Positions 1 to 10,799 are shown, numbered from the stretch's first letter. The stretch is DNA of 64,000 nucleotides from Piezodorus guildinii (GCA_023052935.1 CM041292.1:140519143-140583142); one strand, 5' to 3'. Notes: generated by a model from the sequence alone, not told the origin. Program-made: numbers and translations.

Positions 1-944
1 ATAAACATGACGTACTTTTCCTAAGCTTCACATTTTCATAGTCTGAGTTGTTATTCCTTTAAAATACAACGCATTTCCTAACAAGAAAACATTTAATTAT
101 TCATTGACTCTGTTTAAACTCAATTTAAACAGAAATCCTGAAATTGATTTTATTTCTGCATGCTTAGAACTTGGTTTTTCGATGTTTGAGGCGTTAATTT
201 CCAATAGGTAGATTCTACATCGACGCTTTAGAAACTTTACAGGAATCAAAAAATACTCTTATTAATTTGATATTAAACAAATTAATTTCAATAATTCGTT
301 TTATATTAAAATCTGAATTTATTTTACTCTAATAATAATTTACAGTATAGAAGTAAATGTTTTCAATATGATTTGGAATAAAATTAAATATATACTCAGT
401 ACCTCTTGGAAAGAACGTTAATTTTCAAACTTTTTTTTTTTTTATTCAATGCAATTGGATTATAGATTTTGATAAAATACAACAAAATATAATACAGTAA
501 AATAAAATTCTTTAGCACAAAGTTCTTTTGCTTCATAATGTGCTAATATTTATGAATTAAAATTTATTACCTATAATTATGTTTATATTAATTTTATCAA
601 CCTATTTCAAGCACAATCAAATCAGTGTATAGGTTTATGATTTTATCACTCGTCTATTAAAATATGGTTTAATTAATTATTTACCCAATAATTTTATACA
701 TAAAAGAATAAAATGTATCTCTATTTTTATTCATAAACCAATCGAACCAAATACATAATAAGAATATTCTTGTGAAGTTGTAAATAATATCTGATAAACA
801 AATAGAATTGCTAATCTTTTGATCTGCAATACCAACTAAATTTTCTCCCAAAATACTTGTAGGCTCTGAATAAAACCTTTCTTATTCTATTTTTGTAAAA
901 AAATATTAATGATATTGTTTATATTTAAATCCTTAGTATAATAA
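1..944. other. AT-rich sequence, nothing recognised
   Basis: No open frame, repeat terminus or RNA-like structure could be recognised. There is a short T-run near 430-442. Composition is like the bulk of the window. Confidence 0.5.
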
Positions 945-1390
945 TTACAATTCAAATCCTCTGTCCATCCTCGTTGTACACGCTCCAGGCCTTCAGATTC
1001 ATACATTGCGGCCCACCGAACTGCACATTTCGACAGATCCTTTCTCATTCGATCCACAATCCTATGGAATTCCATTCCTCCTTCCATCCGTCACTCCAAT
1101 TCTCTTTCTACCTTCAAATCCTGCATATTTAATTACTTAATGAATACCCAGGCTCAATAAAATTGCAAATAAGCTTTCTATTAATTATTTTTTTTTAATT
1201 TTTTTTATTTTTGCTTGATTTGTTATTGTGTGATTGTTGCTTTCTTCACATTTAAATATGTCTTGTTCATATGAGTAATTCTTAATTTGTTTATATGTAG
1301 TTAATATACTTTAAGACTCCAAAATACACTTTGTACTTTCTGTATTATTTATTCTAAAGGGACATTTCCCAGGATAATAAAGAATTTATT
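945..1390 (+). pseudogene. LINE family H, 3' end (RT C-terminus plus 3' UTR)
   Basis: The + strand at about 950-1130 translates to a decayed reverse-transcriptase C-terminus: FKSS then DRSFLIRS and LWNSIPPSIR, the R..F..S...LWN.LP pattern that closes CR1/L2/Jockey-group RT proteins. It aligns residue by residue with the copy at 18682-18903. The 3' UTR runs to a terminal hairpin at 1349-1377 (TTATTCT / AGGATAA outer arms, GGGA / TCCC inner arms) followed by AATAAAG and an ATTT-type tail. The copy is 5'-truncated and has no usable start. The longer antisense open frame over the same bases is a shadow. Confidence 0.75.
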
Positions 1391-2514
1391 TATTTAAAAT
1401 AGTTCAGAGTATGCCCTTAATTAATTTGTAAATTAATTATTTTTAAGTAATTCCAATAATATTCCGAATGTGATATTTTCCGAATTGAGATAGCATAAAA
1501 TTTTTTCTCTTAAAATGACAGAACAAGAAGGGGAGGGGGGACTATACAATGTAAAACCTGGACCTTGAATATCATAACATTTATTTGACATGCACTTGAC
1601 ACCGACAGCGTGTAGTTCCTTAAGAAGTTTCATCGTATTTTATGTTCATCATACTTCTTAGAGTGTTATAAATCGCATTGCATTTTCATGAATACCATAA
1701 CAATAATGTATAAATATCGTTTATGAATATTTAATAAGGGCGTACTATTACTTCAACAACCATCCCACTTGGTGAATGGTCACCGTAATATACTATCACC
1801 GTTTAACCGCCAGGATATTTCTCTTAACCCGCAAAGATATAATAAAAGACCTTAAACTGGCTGATTCTAAAAAGAAGTTGATTCGCCATAATAATTAGTC
1901 CTTATCCAGCAAGTATATAAGTTGTAATACTTTACAAAAAAGAAAATTTTAAAAGAATTTATTAATTTCATAGTTTGTCGATAAAGATGATTCCAGTTAA
2001 TAATCGGCTATAGATAGGCAAATATTTAATCAAGTACTGTACTCAATAGTTTAAAATAATCAATATATGAAAAAAACATGGTATAAATAAATTATTAGTA
2101 GAGCTCAAAACGGGCAGACGCAAATTAGTGGTAAGTATACTCTGTTTTTTAACTGGTTGTTTATTCGAGTACAGTAGTAGTACTTTTTTGTGAGTATTTG
2201 CCCATCTGCCTTGTTCTAATCGAATTTCCAATATAAACTTTTCTTTATTTAGAAACATTCGATAATTGAGACGTTCAGGAAACACATACAGACCATACAT
2301 TTTGACAAATTTTCTGATATTTTACTTTAAAAAAACGCACCATTCACTTAATTTTTAAAAAATTTCAATTGCTTTAAGAGCGCGTTTGAGTTTCCAGTTT
2401 TTCAAAAAAGTGTAAATTGCAAATTTAATTTCATTCCAGATTATACGAAGAATTTTCTTTCCATAATGTAAAAATAAAGTATAATTTGTAAATATTTGAC
2501 CGGATAATGAGATG
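1391..2514. other. AT-rich unassigned sequence
   Basis: No coding signal or known repeat terminus was recognised. The short open frames here begin at non-ATG codons or are AT-driven. Confidence 0.4.
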
Positions 2515-2600
2515 GTTCGGGTGGCAAAATTATTTTTTAAACCGAAGTTTCGACACTAGTTGCGGATCTTTATCAGGGCACACAGGCCAGAGGCAATGAA
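2515..2600 (-). repeat. Foldback-family fragment with GAAAC core motif
   Basis: Read on the minus strand, this segment has CCTGATAAAGATCC, then a short spacer and GTCGAAACTTCGG, an AT-rich stretch and GCCACCCGAACC. The same order (CTGA-core, arm, GAAAC, AT-rich, CACCC-GAACC) is found in the complete elements at 20053-20309 and 42914-43171. Only one half of the foldback can be traced here, so it is probably a truncated relative. Confidence 0.45.
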
Positions 2601-2629
2601 GCAACTGAAGTTGATTTAATAGTTTTGTC

Positions 2630-2840
2630 ACAATTTTGTAACCATACATAGTACTTTGTAAATAATGCAAGTAGTATAGGTGTATGTCGTGCAAGTAATC
2701 GTATTTATTACTTTTATAAATAATATAAGTATAACCTAAAATTTGTTTTTGTAATGTTTTTATTTTTATGCCTGATACCAGACTCACTTTTTGTACTTTA
2801 CTGTTATTCTATGGGGACAAAAGGTCCCAGAATAAAATTT
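2630..2840 (+). repeat. LINE family H 3' UTR with terminal hairpin
   Basis: The segment ends in the family H hairpin at 2804-2835: TTATTCT, GGGAC, loop, GTCCC, AGAATAA. It is followed by a T/C-rich tail. The preceding ACT..TTTTGTACTTT matches the other family H 3' ends. No coding part remains. Confidence 0.65.
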
Positions 2841-3554
2841 ACTTTTCTTTTTTTCTAACATTTCGAACAATACACGAACCACCTCAACCTTTGTAAAATA
2901 TAAATATAGTTTTTGAAAACCAATAATTCTATATTTTTTCATAGAAAGAATAAAATTAATTGGTTTTGTAATAAATCAATGATATGTTTGTGTTTTCTGT
3001 TGATTTTATTCTAAATTGGACAAACTATCTTTTGTAATTCAGCGCCTCAACTTCTATTATTTGAGGTATCCCTCTCAACCTGAAATGCATCTCTAAAATG
3101 TCGGAAATGGTAATAAAAATCACATTATTGTATCGATATCTTGTCCTGTTCTGCTTTTCAAAACTTCTCACATCTTGCCGGCCCCTTTAAATTTAGTTGA
3201 AAGGTTGTAATTTTTTTTTTTTTTCAAATTGATACATTAGACGGATTAAGAACCCACTTAGACGACTGTTACTTAGAACCCTCGGTTTAAACTATTATAT
3301 AAGAGAACAAGAGAAGTTGGGAGGGAAACAAAGGGCCCTGATTGGTTTGATGGAGTGGCTGCCAGCCTTGATGGATCCTCATAGGAGTTGACACCTCTAT
3401 AGTGCTAATCGCTAATCAGTTAGGTTTTTCCTCCCTAAAGGCCATCAACGTTTTCTGTTTCACCATGTTTCCCATGAAATTTTATTTTTATCAATTAAAG
3501 TGTATAATTTTAAATACTATACGGACATGACTAAAAAAATTTAAGCAAAAGGGC
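2841..3554. other. Unassigned; more balanced composition at 3290-3480
   Basis: No gene or repeat was recognised. The stretch 3290-3480 is less AT-biased than its flanks and contains no open frame of note. Confidence 0.35.
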
Positions 3555-3815
3555 TCATCTATGTGACTATTATAAGGACTATATGGACGTACGGAGTTGA
3601 GCTTTGGGGCTCAACTAAACCATCATATTCTTCCTGTCTTCAATCTTTACGATCCAAAACCCTTCAAAAAAATCCTTAACGCCCCTTACTTCGTCACAAA
3701 TAAGTTCATACATTAAGACCTTAATGTTCCATCTGTTGCTGATTTTGTCCGAACCAGGTATCAATTCTTCCATGACAAACACTATTCTCACTTTAACCCA
3801 CCAGTTTCAATCCTA
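3555..3815 (+). pseudogene. Jockey subfamily B, RT C-terminal fragment
   Basis: The + strand at about 3570-3810 reads as a frameshifted version of the Jockey RT C-terminus: RTYGVELWGSTKPS, then LQSLRSKTLQK, NAPYFVTNK, DLNVPSVADFVRTRYQFFHDK. The same block appears in better condition at 43800-44030. The fragment is truncated at both ends and has internal frameshifts, so it is a dead copy. Confidence 0.8.
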
Positions 3816-4009
3816 TATATATATCTGTATATATTACAATTGGTCGTAATAGACAATAATAATAATACTACAGGATTGCATTCAAACAATATAAACAAAA
3901 GTAAAGTCAAATTACATAAAATGAAACTAAAATAAATAAACGTATAAAATAACAAAATTTGTTGACAAAATAAATTCAAATAAATGAAGTTAACAAATAA
4001 ATAAACAAC
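3816..4009. other. AT-rich flank
   Basis: AT-rich sequence adjoining the 3' end of the subfamily A copy. No feature was recognised. Confidence 0.35.
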
Positions 4010-4985
4010 ACATGTCACATCCATACCTATGTACAATTTTTACAATTAGCTAGGGAACCCTGGATGGGGCTTGTCCCTCCACTTGTGGAAGGACAAGCAG
4101 AGCCCGAAGGATCCCAGCGCCTCCCTCTCAGCCACATCACTGGTTAGAGCCAGCGGAAGCTAAGTGAGGCCGCCATAGCGCACAATGACACCGCGTCCGG
4201 GCCGCCCAATCACACCGCACATGAGAGGAGAATCTGACCAGTGTCAGAACTCCAGCATATGTATTTACAAAACATAACGGGGCCACTGCCGTTTCAACCT
4301 TCTAGGTGGGTTGTATGGATGAGTGGAGCTGGATAGGGATTTTGCAAGAGGATCAGGATGATAAATGAGATTATAGTGGAATTTGGAAAATTTGAATGGA
4401 ATCAGGTCTGAATTAACTGAAACATTAAGGCCGTGGTGTAAGGTATAGTTGGAAACATAATAAGGAGCATTTACTATTTTTCTGAGGACTTTGTATTGAA
4501 AGGATTGAATAAGTTTGATGTTATAACGTTTAGCTGTCCCCCACAGTTCAAATCTGTAGGCCCAGAGGGCTCCAGTATTGTCTTGTAAAATAATAATTTG
4601 TTGTCAACTGTAAGCTCAGATCTTCTGTTTAGTCTGATAACTGTCCAAATCGTCTTGTATGTGGGTTCCACGTCAATCTCTTGTTCAGTAGTAAGCCAAG
4701 ATACCGGACTGTATCTGAAAGAGGAATTGGAATCTCGTCTGCAAATGTTGCCAGAAATGTGTTAGGATGATTTGGAATATCTGCAGTGTAATGGATGTAG
4801 AGGACGGGTCCCAAAACGCTGCCTTGAGGAACACCAGCCTCAAAGGGATAAAAGTTGTAAAATTCTACACCACAGGGAACTCGGAAGGAGCGGATTGAGA
4901 GTTAGGATCGTAGAATGAGGTATAGAGACTGGGGTAAATGCGTTTTAAGCTTAAAGTGTAACCCGGCGTGCCATATCAGGTCAAA
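4010..4985 (-). pseudogene. Jockey subfamily A copy, 5'-truncated with internal deletions
   Basis: The minus strand aligns with 50680-51805 of the intact element: the GVPQGSVLGPVLYIHYTADI block, then FAD, then IPLSDTVRYLGLLLNKRLTWNPHT, the RT C-terminus, and the GC-rich 3' UTR to CATAGGTATG. Two deletions are visible. One of about 190 bp joins the first part of FADD directly to the IPIPLSDTV block, removing half the active site and the following helices. A second, of about 24 bp, removes LKRKELN after NPHTR. Several stops follow. The element cannot encode an active RT. Confidence 0.9.
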
Positions 4986-4999
4986 AGCTAACCTGTCAT

Positions 5000-5185
5000 A
5001 ACAGAATTGTAAATAAGACTCGATTTCATTTTATTTTTTACTTATTTGTGCATGTTTATTTTCTATTAGTTTTAGTTAACTTATTTATATTACTCTTAGA
5101 CTCTGAAGCCCATTTTGTATGTTTTGTTAATTTTATTCTAAAAGGACTTGTATCAGGATAATAAAGCATGAATTTATTATTATTA
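5000..5185 (+). repeat. LINE family H 3' UTR with degenerate hairpin and TTA-repeat tail
   Basis: CTTAGACTCTGAAGCCCATT matches the 3' UTR blocks at 1310-1340 and 19310-19340. The hairpin at 5133-5161 keeps the outer arms (TTATTCT / AGGATAA), but the inner GGGAC/GTCCC pairing is decayed. The tail is a run of TTA units. Confidence 0.6.
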
Positions 5186-5189
5186 TTAA

Positions 5190-5262
5190 TATATCTGCCG
5201 TGTGTGAACCCGTGACCTTCCGAATCGAATGCTGTTATATTAGTTACTATACCCCTTTAGTT
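5190..5262 (-). repeat. tRNA-like head, probably SINE relic
   Basis: On the minus strand, GGGGTATAGTAACTAATAT is followed by GGTCACGGGTTCACACACGG, which looks like a tRNA anticodon-to-T-arm region with a weak B box. The 5' half does not fold into a convincing cloverleaf, so this is a relic and not a tRNA gene. Confidence 0.3.
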
Positions 5263-6044
5263 AATTCAGTAATTGATAGTGAATTTTTCATATTCCTTAA
5301 ACAGTATGTTGACTGTATAACCTGAACGTTTGGCAATTAATTATTAGCTTCCGATAATAGTGATTAAACTGTGATTAGCTGGCGTTTCATGAAGCGAACA
5401 TAACGAGCATCAAACATGATCGTAGCCGGTAGTCCGCCGAGCTTTTGTTGATAGCGCCGTTCTGCCCTGAAGGCTCCCGCTCGTAGAATGCAAATATGCC
5501 ATTGATCGAATTTAATCTGTCGTGAAACCGAAGTGAATGGTACAACCCTACCGTCCTCGGGCGACAGCCTGTACAATGGGTCTCACCCTTCCGTCGGAAT
5601 AAATGTCGCAAAGAGAAGCTTAAATATGGCAGTAGCAATTAGTGGCGAGCAAACTGAGCCACGCGGCCACCACACGCTCTTGCTAATCATGCTAAACTTC
5701 TCTCACTCTCTGCCTCCCTCTCTGCTACTGTTTCAATTTAAAACGGATTCTTGGTCCAGTAAACAATAGAGGAAGAGAGGGGTCCTCCCTTCTGTAAATG
5801 AGGGTCTTAAATATTTTCTATTCCATGAATGAATTCAACTTCAAAAGGCTGTGTGCTTATTGTTTATTGGGTATTTAGAGTTTTTGCCCTAATTTATTTT
5901 TCTATAGTTTTAGCTCTAATTCTTCTAAATTTTAATAAAATAACTTATATTAAAAAATATTATAAAAATAAACTAGTCATATTTTTTAATACGCAAACAA
6001 TGAAAAACGTTTTACATATATATTTTTTTTATTTAGAATGGAAA
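5263..6044. other. Non-repetitive stretch, balanced at 5360-5770
   Basis: The stretch 5360-5770 has much higher GC than the surroundings, no recognised repeat, and only short overlapping frames on both strands with no splice-bounded coding pattern. It may be conserved non-coding DNA. 5830-6040 returns to AT-rich sequence. Confidence 0.3.
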
Positions 6045-6320
6045 AGAATAGAATAGAAAATAAATTTTATTCTGGGACTTTGTGCCTTAAGAATAACATG
6101 AAATTTACAAGTAAAGGTAGCACATCTGGCGAGAAAACATTAGATAGATAAAATTATGTACATAGGTAAAAGAGGTAGAGAAAGAAATTTATATAAATGC
6201 ATGTGCATACGCACCTCTATGTACCAAAGAAAAGGAAAAGCATAAAACAGTAAAGTAAATAAATAGTAAATGGAAAGTAAAAAAAAAAACTAATTTTGTC
6301 CACACTAACAAAAAAAATAA

Positions 6321-6375
<55 letters not shown>

Positions 6376-6430
6376 ATATATATAAAATAAATAAATAATA
6401 AGGTATACATAAGAAATTCAGTCATTATAA
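6045..6430 (-). repeat. LINE family H 3' UTR carrying an AT microsatellite
   Basis: Minus-strand family H terminus: the hairpin at 6067-6096 has the conserved outer arms and GTCCC, with one inner mismatch (GGCAC). Its tail is repeated TTCTA units at 6045-6058. Upstream UTR sequence includes an AT dinucleotide tract at about 6323-6383. No RT residues are recognisable here. Confidence 0.55.
6323..6383. repeat. (AT)n microsatellite
   Basis: About 60 bp of AT dinucleotides with one phase break near 6364. Confidence 0.95.
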
Positions 6431-6469
6431 TGATTCAATTTTAATGAAGTCTAAGAGTGGTTGACCATT

Positions 6470-6850
6470 TATCTGCATTTGAAAACAAGCAGTATTGCAC
6501 TGGTGCCATTCTGGACATTGCTCAGGCACTCGATCGGGTCTGGCACGATGGCTTGCTTTTTAAACTAAAATCGCAATTACCCCAATCCTTATATCTAATC
6601 CTAAGATCCTAACTCTTTAACCGTTTCTTCATAGTCCGCGGTGGTTCAGAGTTCTCCACTTGTTACCCAATAGAGGCCGGCGTACCTCAAGGAAGCGTCC
6701 TAGGTCCTGTCCTCTATATCTTGTTTACAGCTGGTGTACCTTTAGATCCGGATACCTTCCTAGCGTCTTTTGTCGATGATACTGCCATTCTACATCTACA
6801 TAAACACCTCTCCTTGATTGAATATCGATGCGACTTCTCCACTCATGACT
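6470..6850 (+). pseudogene. Jockey subfamily A, RT palm fragment
   Basis: Translates with few interruptions as CTGAILDIAQALDRVWHDG, LKSQLPQSLYLILRS, IEAGVPQGSVLGPVLYIL and then FLASFVDDTAIL. It matches residues 575-700 of the intact ORF2. There is an in-frame stop after LILRS, the catalytic FADD is FVDD, and a deletion follows DTAIL. It is a dead fragment lacking both termini. Confidence 0.85.
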
Positions 6851-7274
6851 GAGAGTGTATGGCTCTAGTGCCTCTAGCTAGTTACAAAGATAGACGTCGG
6901 AACAAATGGTTTAGCTAATGACAGTTTACATTTTAGATAAATACGGTGTATGGCTAATCAGGCGGTAAGAATTCCGACCGTCGGTACCTTATTGGTTTAG
7001 GTAACATAAGAGCTTTCATAAAAACTGGAAAATAGATAGTACATAATTATAGTATATCATTAATTGATGAAAAAAGGCTTCTATTACAACATTTTTACTT
7101 TTGAAATAGTAAATAACTTTTTGAATAGTCACGTGCTTCATATTAAATAATTGTCAACCAACCAGCTACAGTAACATTACAATTTTTCTTAATTAAGACA
7201 GAAATATACAAAGTTTTAAAACAAAGGAAAATATAAAAAAAAAAAAAAAAACGCATTCTTATAGACAATAATAC
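6851..7274. other. Unassigned AT-rich sequence
   Basis: No gene or repeat boundary was recognised. There is a poly(A) run at about 7236-7251. Confidence 0.35.
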
Positions 7275-7390
7275 TTACAATCCCCGGGAACCCAGACCAG
7301 TTTTCCTGCCAAAGCCCGAGGAATCCCAGCGCTTCTCTCTGAGTTGGGTCACTGGATTAACACCCTTTGGAAGCTTAGTGATAGCGCTAT
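7275..7390 (-). repeat. Jockey subfamily A 3' UTR fragment
   Basis: The minus strand matches the GC-rich 3' UTR of the intact element (CTTCC...GGTTCCCGGG region): CCCAGCGC, CCCGAGGA and GGGAACCC blocks are conserved in order with 51660-51780 and 4045-4170. No coding part is present. Confidence 0.65.
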
Positions 7391-9102
7391 TATCACAAGC
7401 ATACTGCATTCAATAAATTATAAAGGAGGTTTTTCTTTGTGTTTTATATATTTGAAAATGATAATTATTTGAATAATTTTATTTAGAGCAACATATATAT
7501 AAATTAAAACTAATTTCTTCTGTGCATATAGTTGATTTTTTATTCAATTTATTTTTTTTTAAAAATTGAGTTATTACTAAAACAGTATACTCCTCAACTC
7601 AAACTATTTACTAAACATGCATATTGTTCACTGAAAACTTCAAACCTAAACAAAATGGTTTCTGTGAGTATCAACGGGGTTCTTTAGATAAGTTGATTAA
7701 ATAATTCCGATATATAAGAGATTAAAATTGCTAGAGTGTTATGGTAGCCCGGCTTCTATAATTTGAGTGTAAATGAAAGTTTTTGATAGTGTATTTCACT
7801 ACTAGTTTCCAATTCTCTTAATGTTATGTCGAGAACAGGTACTTGTAACATATAGGAGTGTCAAAGAAAAATAATTAAATTCCAAAATAAAAAATTCTGA
7901 TTTTAATTTATTTTATTTTAAATTATAAAATATATAATATCTTATAGATTTAAAATACCGTATCTTTGGAACAATTTATACTTATATTTTTAAAGATGTT
8001 TTTATGATGTTTTATGGTGTACAGTTTTCAACGAAAAGATATTTCTTTAAATAACGGTAAAAATCAGAAGATCCAGATATTCCAAAGGACATGCCTTTTT
8101 TAACATATTTATCTATATTTTTTGAATAACATATCGTTATTCAGGTATTGATGAATCCGAATAAAAAGTGCTTGCATTCCATAATTAGTATATGAACATT
8201 CCATTCAAACCTAATACATTATTAGGAAGTTCATCATTAAAACATTAATTTGGCTTTAAAATTATCATTCATTTACAACCTATGCAATATAACAGTATTT
8301 TGCATGTGTCACAGTATAATACAATATATAAGATATATATAATACATTGACATCAGTAATATCACAAAATATATTATTTCGTGACTTACATAAATAATAA
8401 TCATCCATCAAAACTGTAAACCAGTAATAAAGTATAAAATATTAATACTGATAAATTATAATAACGATTCATGTATTCCAAAGTTCAGCAAGAATACACT
8501 ATGATGTCATTATCGAAACATGAAATTTTCAGAAAAATGGTAAAGCTAAATTAAGCTTAGCTCGAGTAATATTTTGGTCGAGAATATTTTTGTAAAAATG
8601 CTAAATAATTTTCGTAATTTCAAAAATATCTCTCTGCAAAGCACATTTATTGATCGTTCAATACATAACTTAAGACAAACACGCAAATTAAAAAAAATCT
8701 GCACAATGAATTTATCGCGAAACGCGATAAATATTATTGCAACAATCATGATTTAGTTATTATTGAATGTGAAATGGTAGTTGATAATTATTGATAATTA
8801 ATTTTGAAAAAAACTAGATTATGAATAATTAATGAGAATTCATAAGAAGTTACTTGTAGAAGAAAAAAAAATACATTCAAGCATACTTTTTTTTAATAAA
8901 AAAACTGTTTATTCCAGAAATTTATTGTATTATCAATTTGATATATATCAAAGAAGTTCATATATGAGAGTGTTAATTATTAATAAAAAAAGCCTTCGAG
9001 TTGAATACAGTTATTACATACGATTAATATAAAATTTATTATTAGTCCTCTACAAAGTCGAAAATATTTTGTAAACAAAACAGAAGATTTTTTTTTTCTT
9101 AC
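7391..9102. other. AT-rich unassigned sequence
   Basis: A long stretch with no recognisable gene or repeat terminus. It contains a small CGCG-cored palindrome at 8710-8732. The mirrored open frames at 8546-8756 overlap on opposite strands and look like AT-driven chance. Confidence 0.4.
8710..8732. other. Short perfect palindrome ATTTATCGCG / CGCGATAAAT
   Basis: Ten-base arms separated by AAA. Unusual locally for its CGCG centre in very AT-rich DNA. The function is unknown. Confidence 0.7.
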
Positions 9103-9138
9103 CTTTTTCTGTGGAGGTACGGTGTATCCCTCTGTCAT
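9103..9138 (-). CDS. Possible first coding exon, 12 codons (speculative)
   Basis: On the minus strand an ATG at 9138, four codons after an in-frame TAA, opens MTEGYTVPPQKK and ends exactly at AAG|GTAAGA, a near-consensus 5' splice site at 9098-9103. A TCAGTT initiator-like sequence lies shortly upstream. The surroundings are not a recognised repeat. No partner exon could be identified, so this is a hypothesis based on a start, a donor site and composition only. Confidence 0.15.
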
Positions 9139-9575
9139 GAACTCAGATTACAGTAAACCACAAAAACTGACCAAAACAGAAGACAGAAAATGTCTTAGTT
9201 TTATAGCTTCCATTTTGTCAATGAGGGGTTGGTCTCCTTTACATTGTCATCCAACCCTCTCCGTTTTTAAATAAAAAGAAATATAATTCCGAACTTTGGT
9301 TTCGTATGTTTATATGGAACAGTTGAACTCTAGTTTTCATTATATTGACTGTAATCTGAAGATATATTCACTACGCATTGAATATGATCCTAATTTTTTG
9401 GTAGATGATATGGTTTACCAAAATTATCTGTTCATGCCCCTTGATAAGCAAACAATAGCTGGTGACATCTCTGCTTTATAATGGACTATACCTGATCTCA
9501 GAAATCTGAAATAAATTATTGTTTGGTTGAGAGTTGTTGCATTTTTTTTTTTTTTTTTGTTTTCCTCCTGCCAGC

Positions 9576-9957
9576 TAAATACCTTAAAGATGGAAACTTC
9601 CATAACCATAACCGAGTTTTCAGCCGTTAACGCAGTGCCGGCATTGGGTGAAGCGGGTGGAAGCAGTCAATTTCCAGGTGGGAATCAGCTTCCAGAGGGG
9701 GCCAGCGTTCATCAAGGGGAGGAAATGATGGATAAGGCGAGAGGAGGGGTGTCGCAACAAGGGGAGCCGTCCAACCAATGACAGGAGACCTCGGTGAAAT
9801 GGTGCAACGGGATTGGTCGATTCCTTTTTGGGATGAAGGGCTGCAACCCCTTCCACAGCTCCCCCGCGGGCATGGGGTGCATACGCTCCGAGCGGGAAGG
9901 CCGGCTTGACAAGGTAGGGTATGTCTTTGATCTTCTTTCAAAGGGGGCTCTTAACAT
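9576..9957 (+). CDS. GC-rich orphan open frame after a strong splice-acceptor-like tract
   Basis: A long T-tract ending TCCTCCTGCCAG (to about 9575) is a textbook 3' splice site, and 15 bases later ATG opens a 63-codon frame (METSITITEFSAV ... QQGEPSNQ) to TGA at 9779-9781. The same frame then stays open for another 58 codons (QETSVKWCNGIG ... LLSKGALNM) to TAA at 9959. The region is far more GC-rich than its flanks and is also open in two minus-strand frames, so strand is uncertain. No domain, signal peptide or membrane segment was recognised. It could be an exon, a decayed element ORF, or transferred DNA. Confidence 0.25.
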
Positions 9958-9961
9958 GTAA

Positions 9962-10338
9962 TGGTGTAGTAGTCAACAGCATAAAATTTATCTTCCTAAT
10001 TTCATTATCAATCTTATTCCTCTTAAAGCTTGTCTTCATGATAAATTTTTTCTCAAGTTCATCTCAATCCAGAATTTATTTCTGATTTATATAATCAAAA
10101 GTGTTTTGAATACTTCTAGAAAGCGAAGTCTCGCTCTATTTTATGACGTTTTGAATTTGCTGAATTTGTAGACCGGGTGGACTATGAAGAATAGGACAAT
10201 AGCAACAGGCAAGTAGATATTGTACATAGCGAGCTGAGTTCTATACGATTAACATTGTATCTAATTCATTATCAATTTTCATTGTATTTATTTTTATTTT
10301 CTTTACATTTCTGTTATTTTTATTATTATTTCTCAATA

Positions 10339-10342
<4 letters not shown>
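9962..10342. other. Unassigned AT-rich sequence
   Basis: No gene or repeat terminus was recognised. Confidence 0.35.

Positions 10343-10411
<69 letters not shown>
10343..10411. repeat. (AT)n microsatellite
   Basis: About 68 bp of uninterrupted AT dinucleotides. The frames reported across it are artefacts of the repeat. Confidence 0.95.
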
Positions 10412-10414
<3 letters not shown>

Positions 10415-10454
10415 AAAGAAAAAAAAAAACACTTTATGCTCTATATATTATTAT

Positions 10455-10795
10455 TGCATAGTTATGCCCGACTCAGGAGCACGATTGAACCATCTTAGTT
10501 GATGCGTTGGCCGTCTTTTCCTTCTAAAATCTCTTCATTTTCTCGCTGAGCTTCTTTCTTCGTTCTTCAGTCTAAGCTTGAGTGGCCCTGGTGTTGGGTT
10601 TATGTTTAAATTGGGTTCTGAATTTATATCTGTCCCGTACAGTGTCTTCTGAGATGTTGATTTCCTGCAGATCTGTTTCAATTAACGAAGCTAGCTATTC
10701 TGAGTATTTAATGATAGGGCTAGGTTGAGGATTTTTTTAGTCATTTTACCACTGTCCATTCATATAATGTGCCCGTAAAATTTCAAACGTTTTTT
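10455..10795 (-). pseudogene. LINE polyprotein C-terminal fragment (FYGHI.RMD type)
   Basis: The minus strand reads RLKFYGHIIWMDSGKMTKKIL, then IETDLQEINISEDTVRDRY, KFRTQFKHKP, and TEERRKKLSEKMKRF. This order (RLxFYGH.xRMD, LTKKI, W..E...DL.EANIS..D, R..FR, then W..ERK..HSERMK) is the tail of an insect LINE pol protein found downstream of the RT domain. Two or three in-frame stops are present, and nothing N-terminal to it is recognisable upstream. Assignment to a clade is uncertain. Confidence 0.6.
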
Positions 10796-10799
10796 CCAA

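Noticed and set aside
887..1087. Minus-strand 66-codon frame
   Set aside because: Antisense of the LINE family H RT C-terminus, which is read on the + strand.
5364..5769. Three overlapping frames of 70-83 codons on both strands
   Set aside because: Mutually exclusive frames in balanced sequence, no ATG or splice logic and no domain. Non-coding is more likely.
8546..8756. Mirrored open frames on both strands
   Set aside because: AT-driven composition, no motif, non-ATG start on one strand. Chance is most likely.
9296..9481. 61-codon + frame ending shortly before an AATAAA
   Set aside because: Non-ATG start, no recognisable domain and no splice support. Too weak to list as a gene.
9620..9957. 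Three overlapping minus-strand frames of 78-104 codons
   Set aside because: Openness follows from local GC richness and no family was recognised. They were kept only as a note on the + strand orphan frame.
10241..10461. Two long frames of repeating Ile-Tyr
   Set aside because: Translations of an AT microsatellite.
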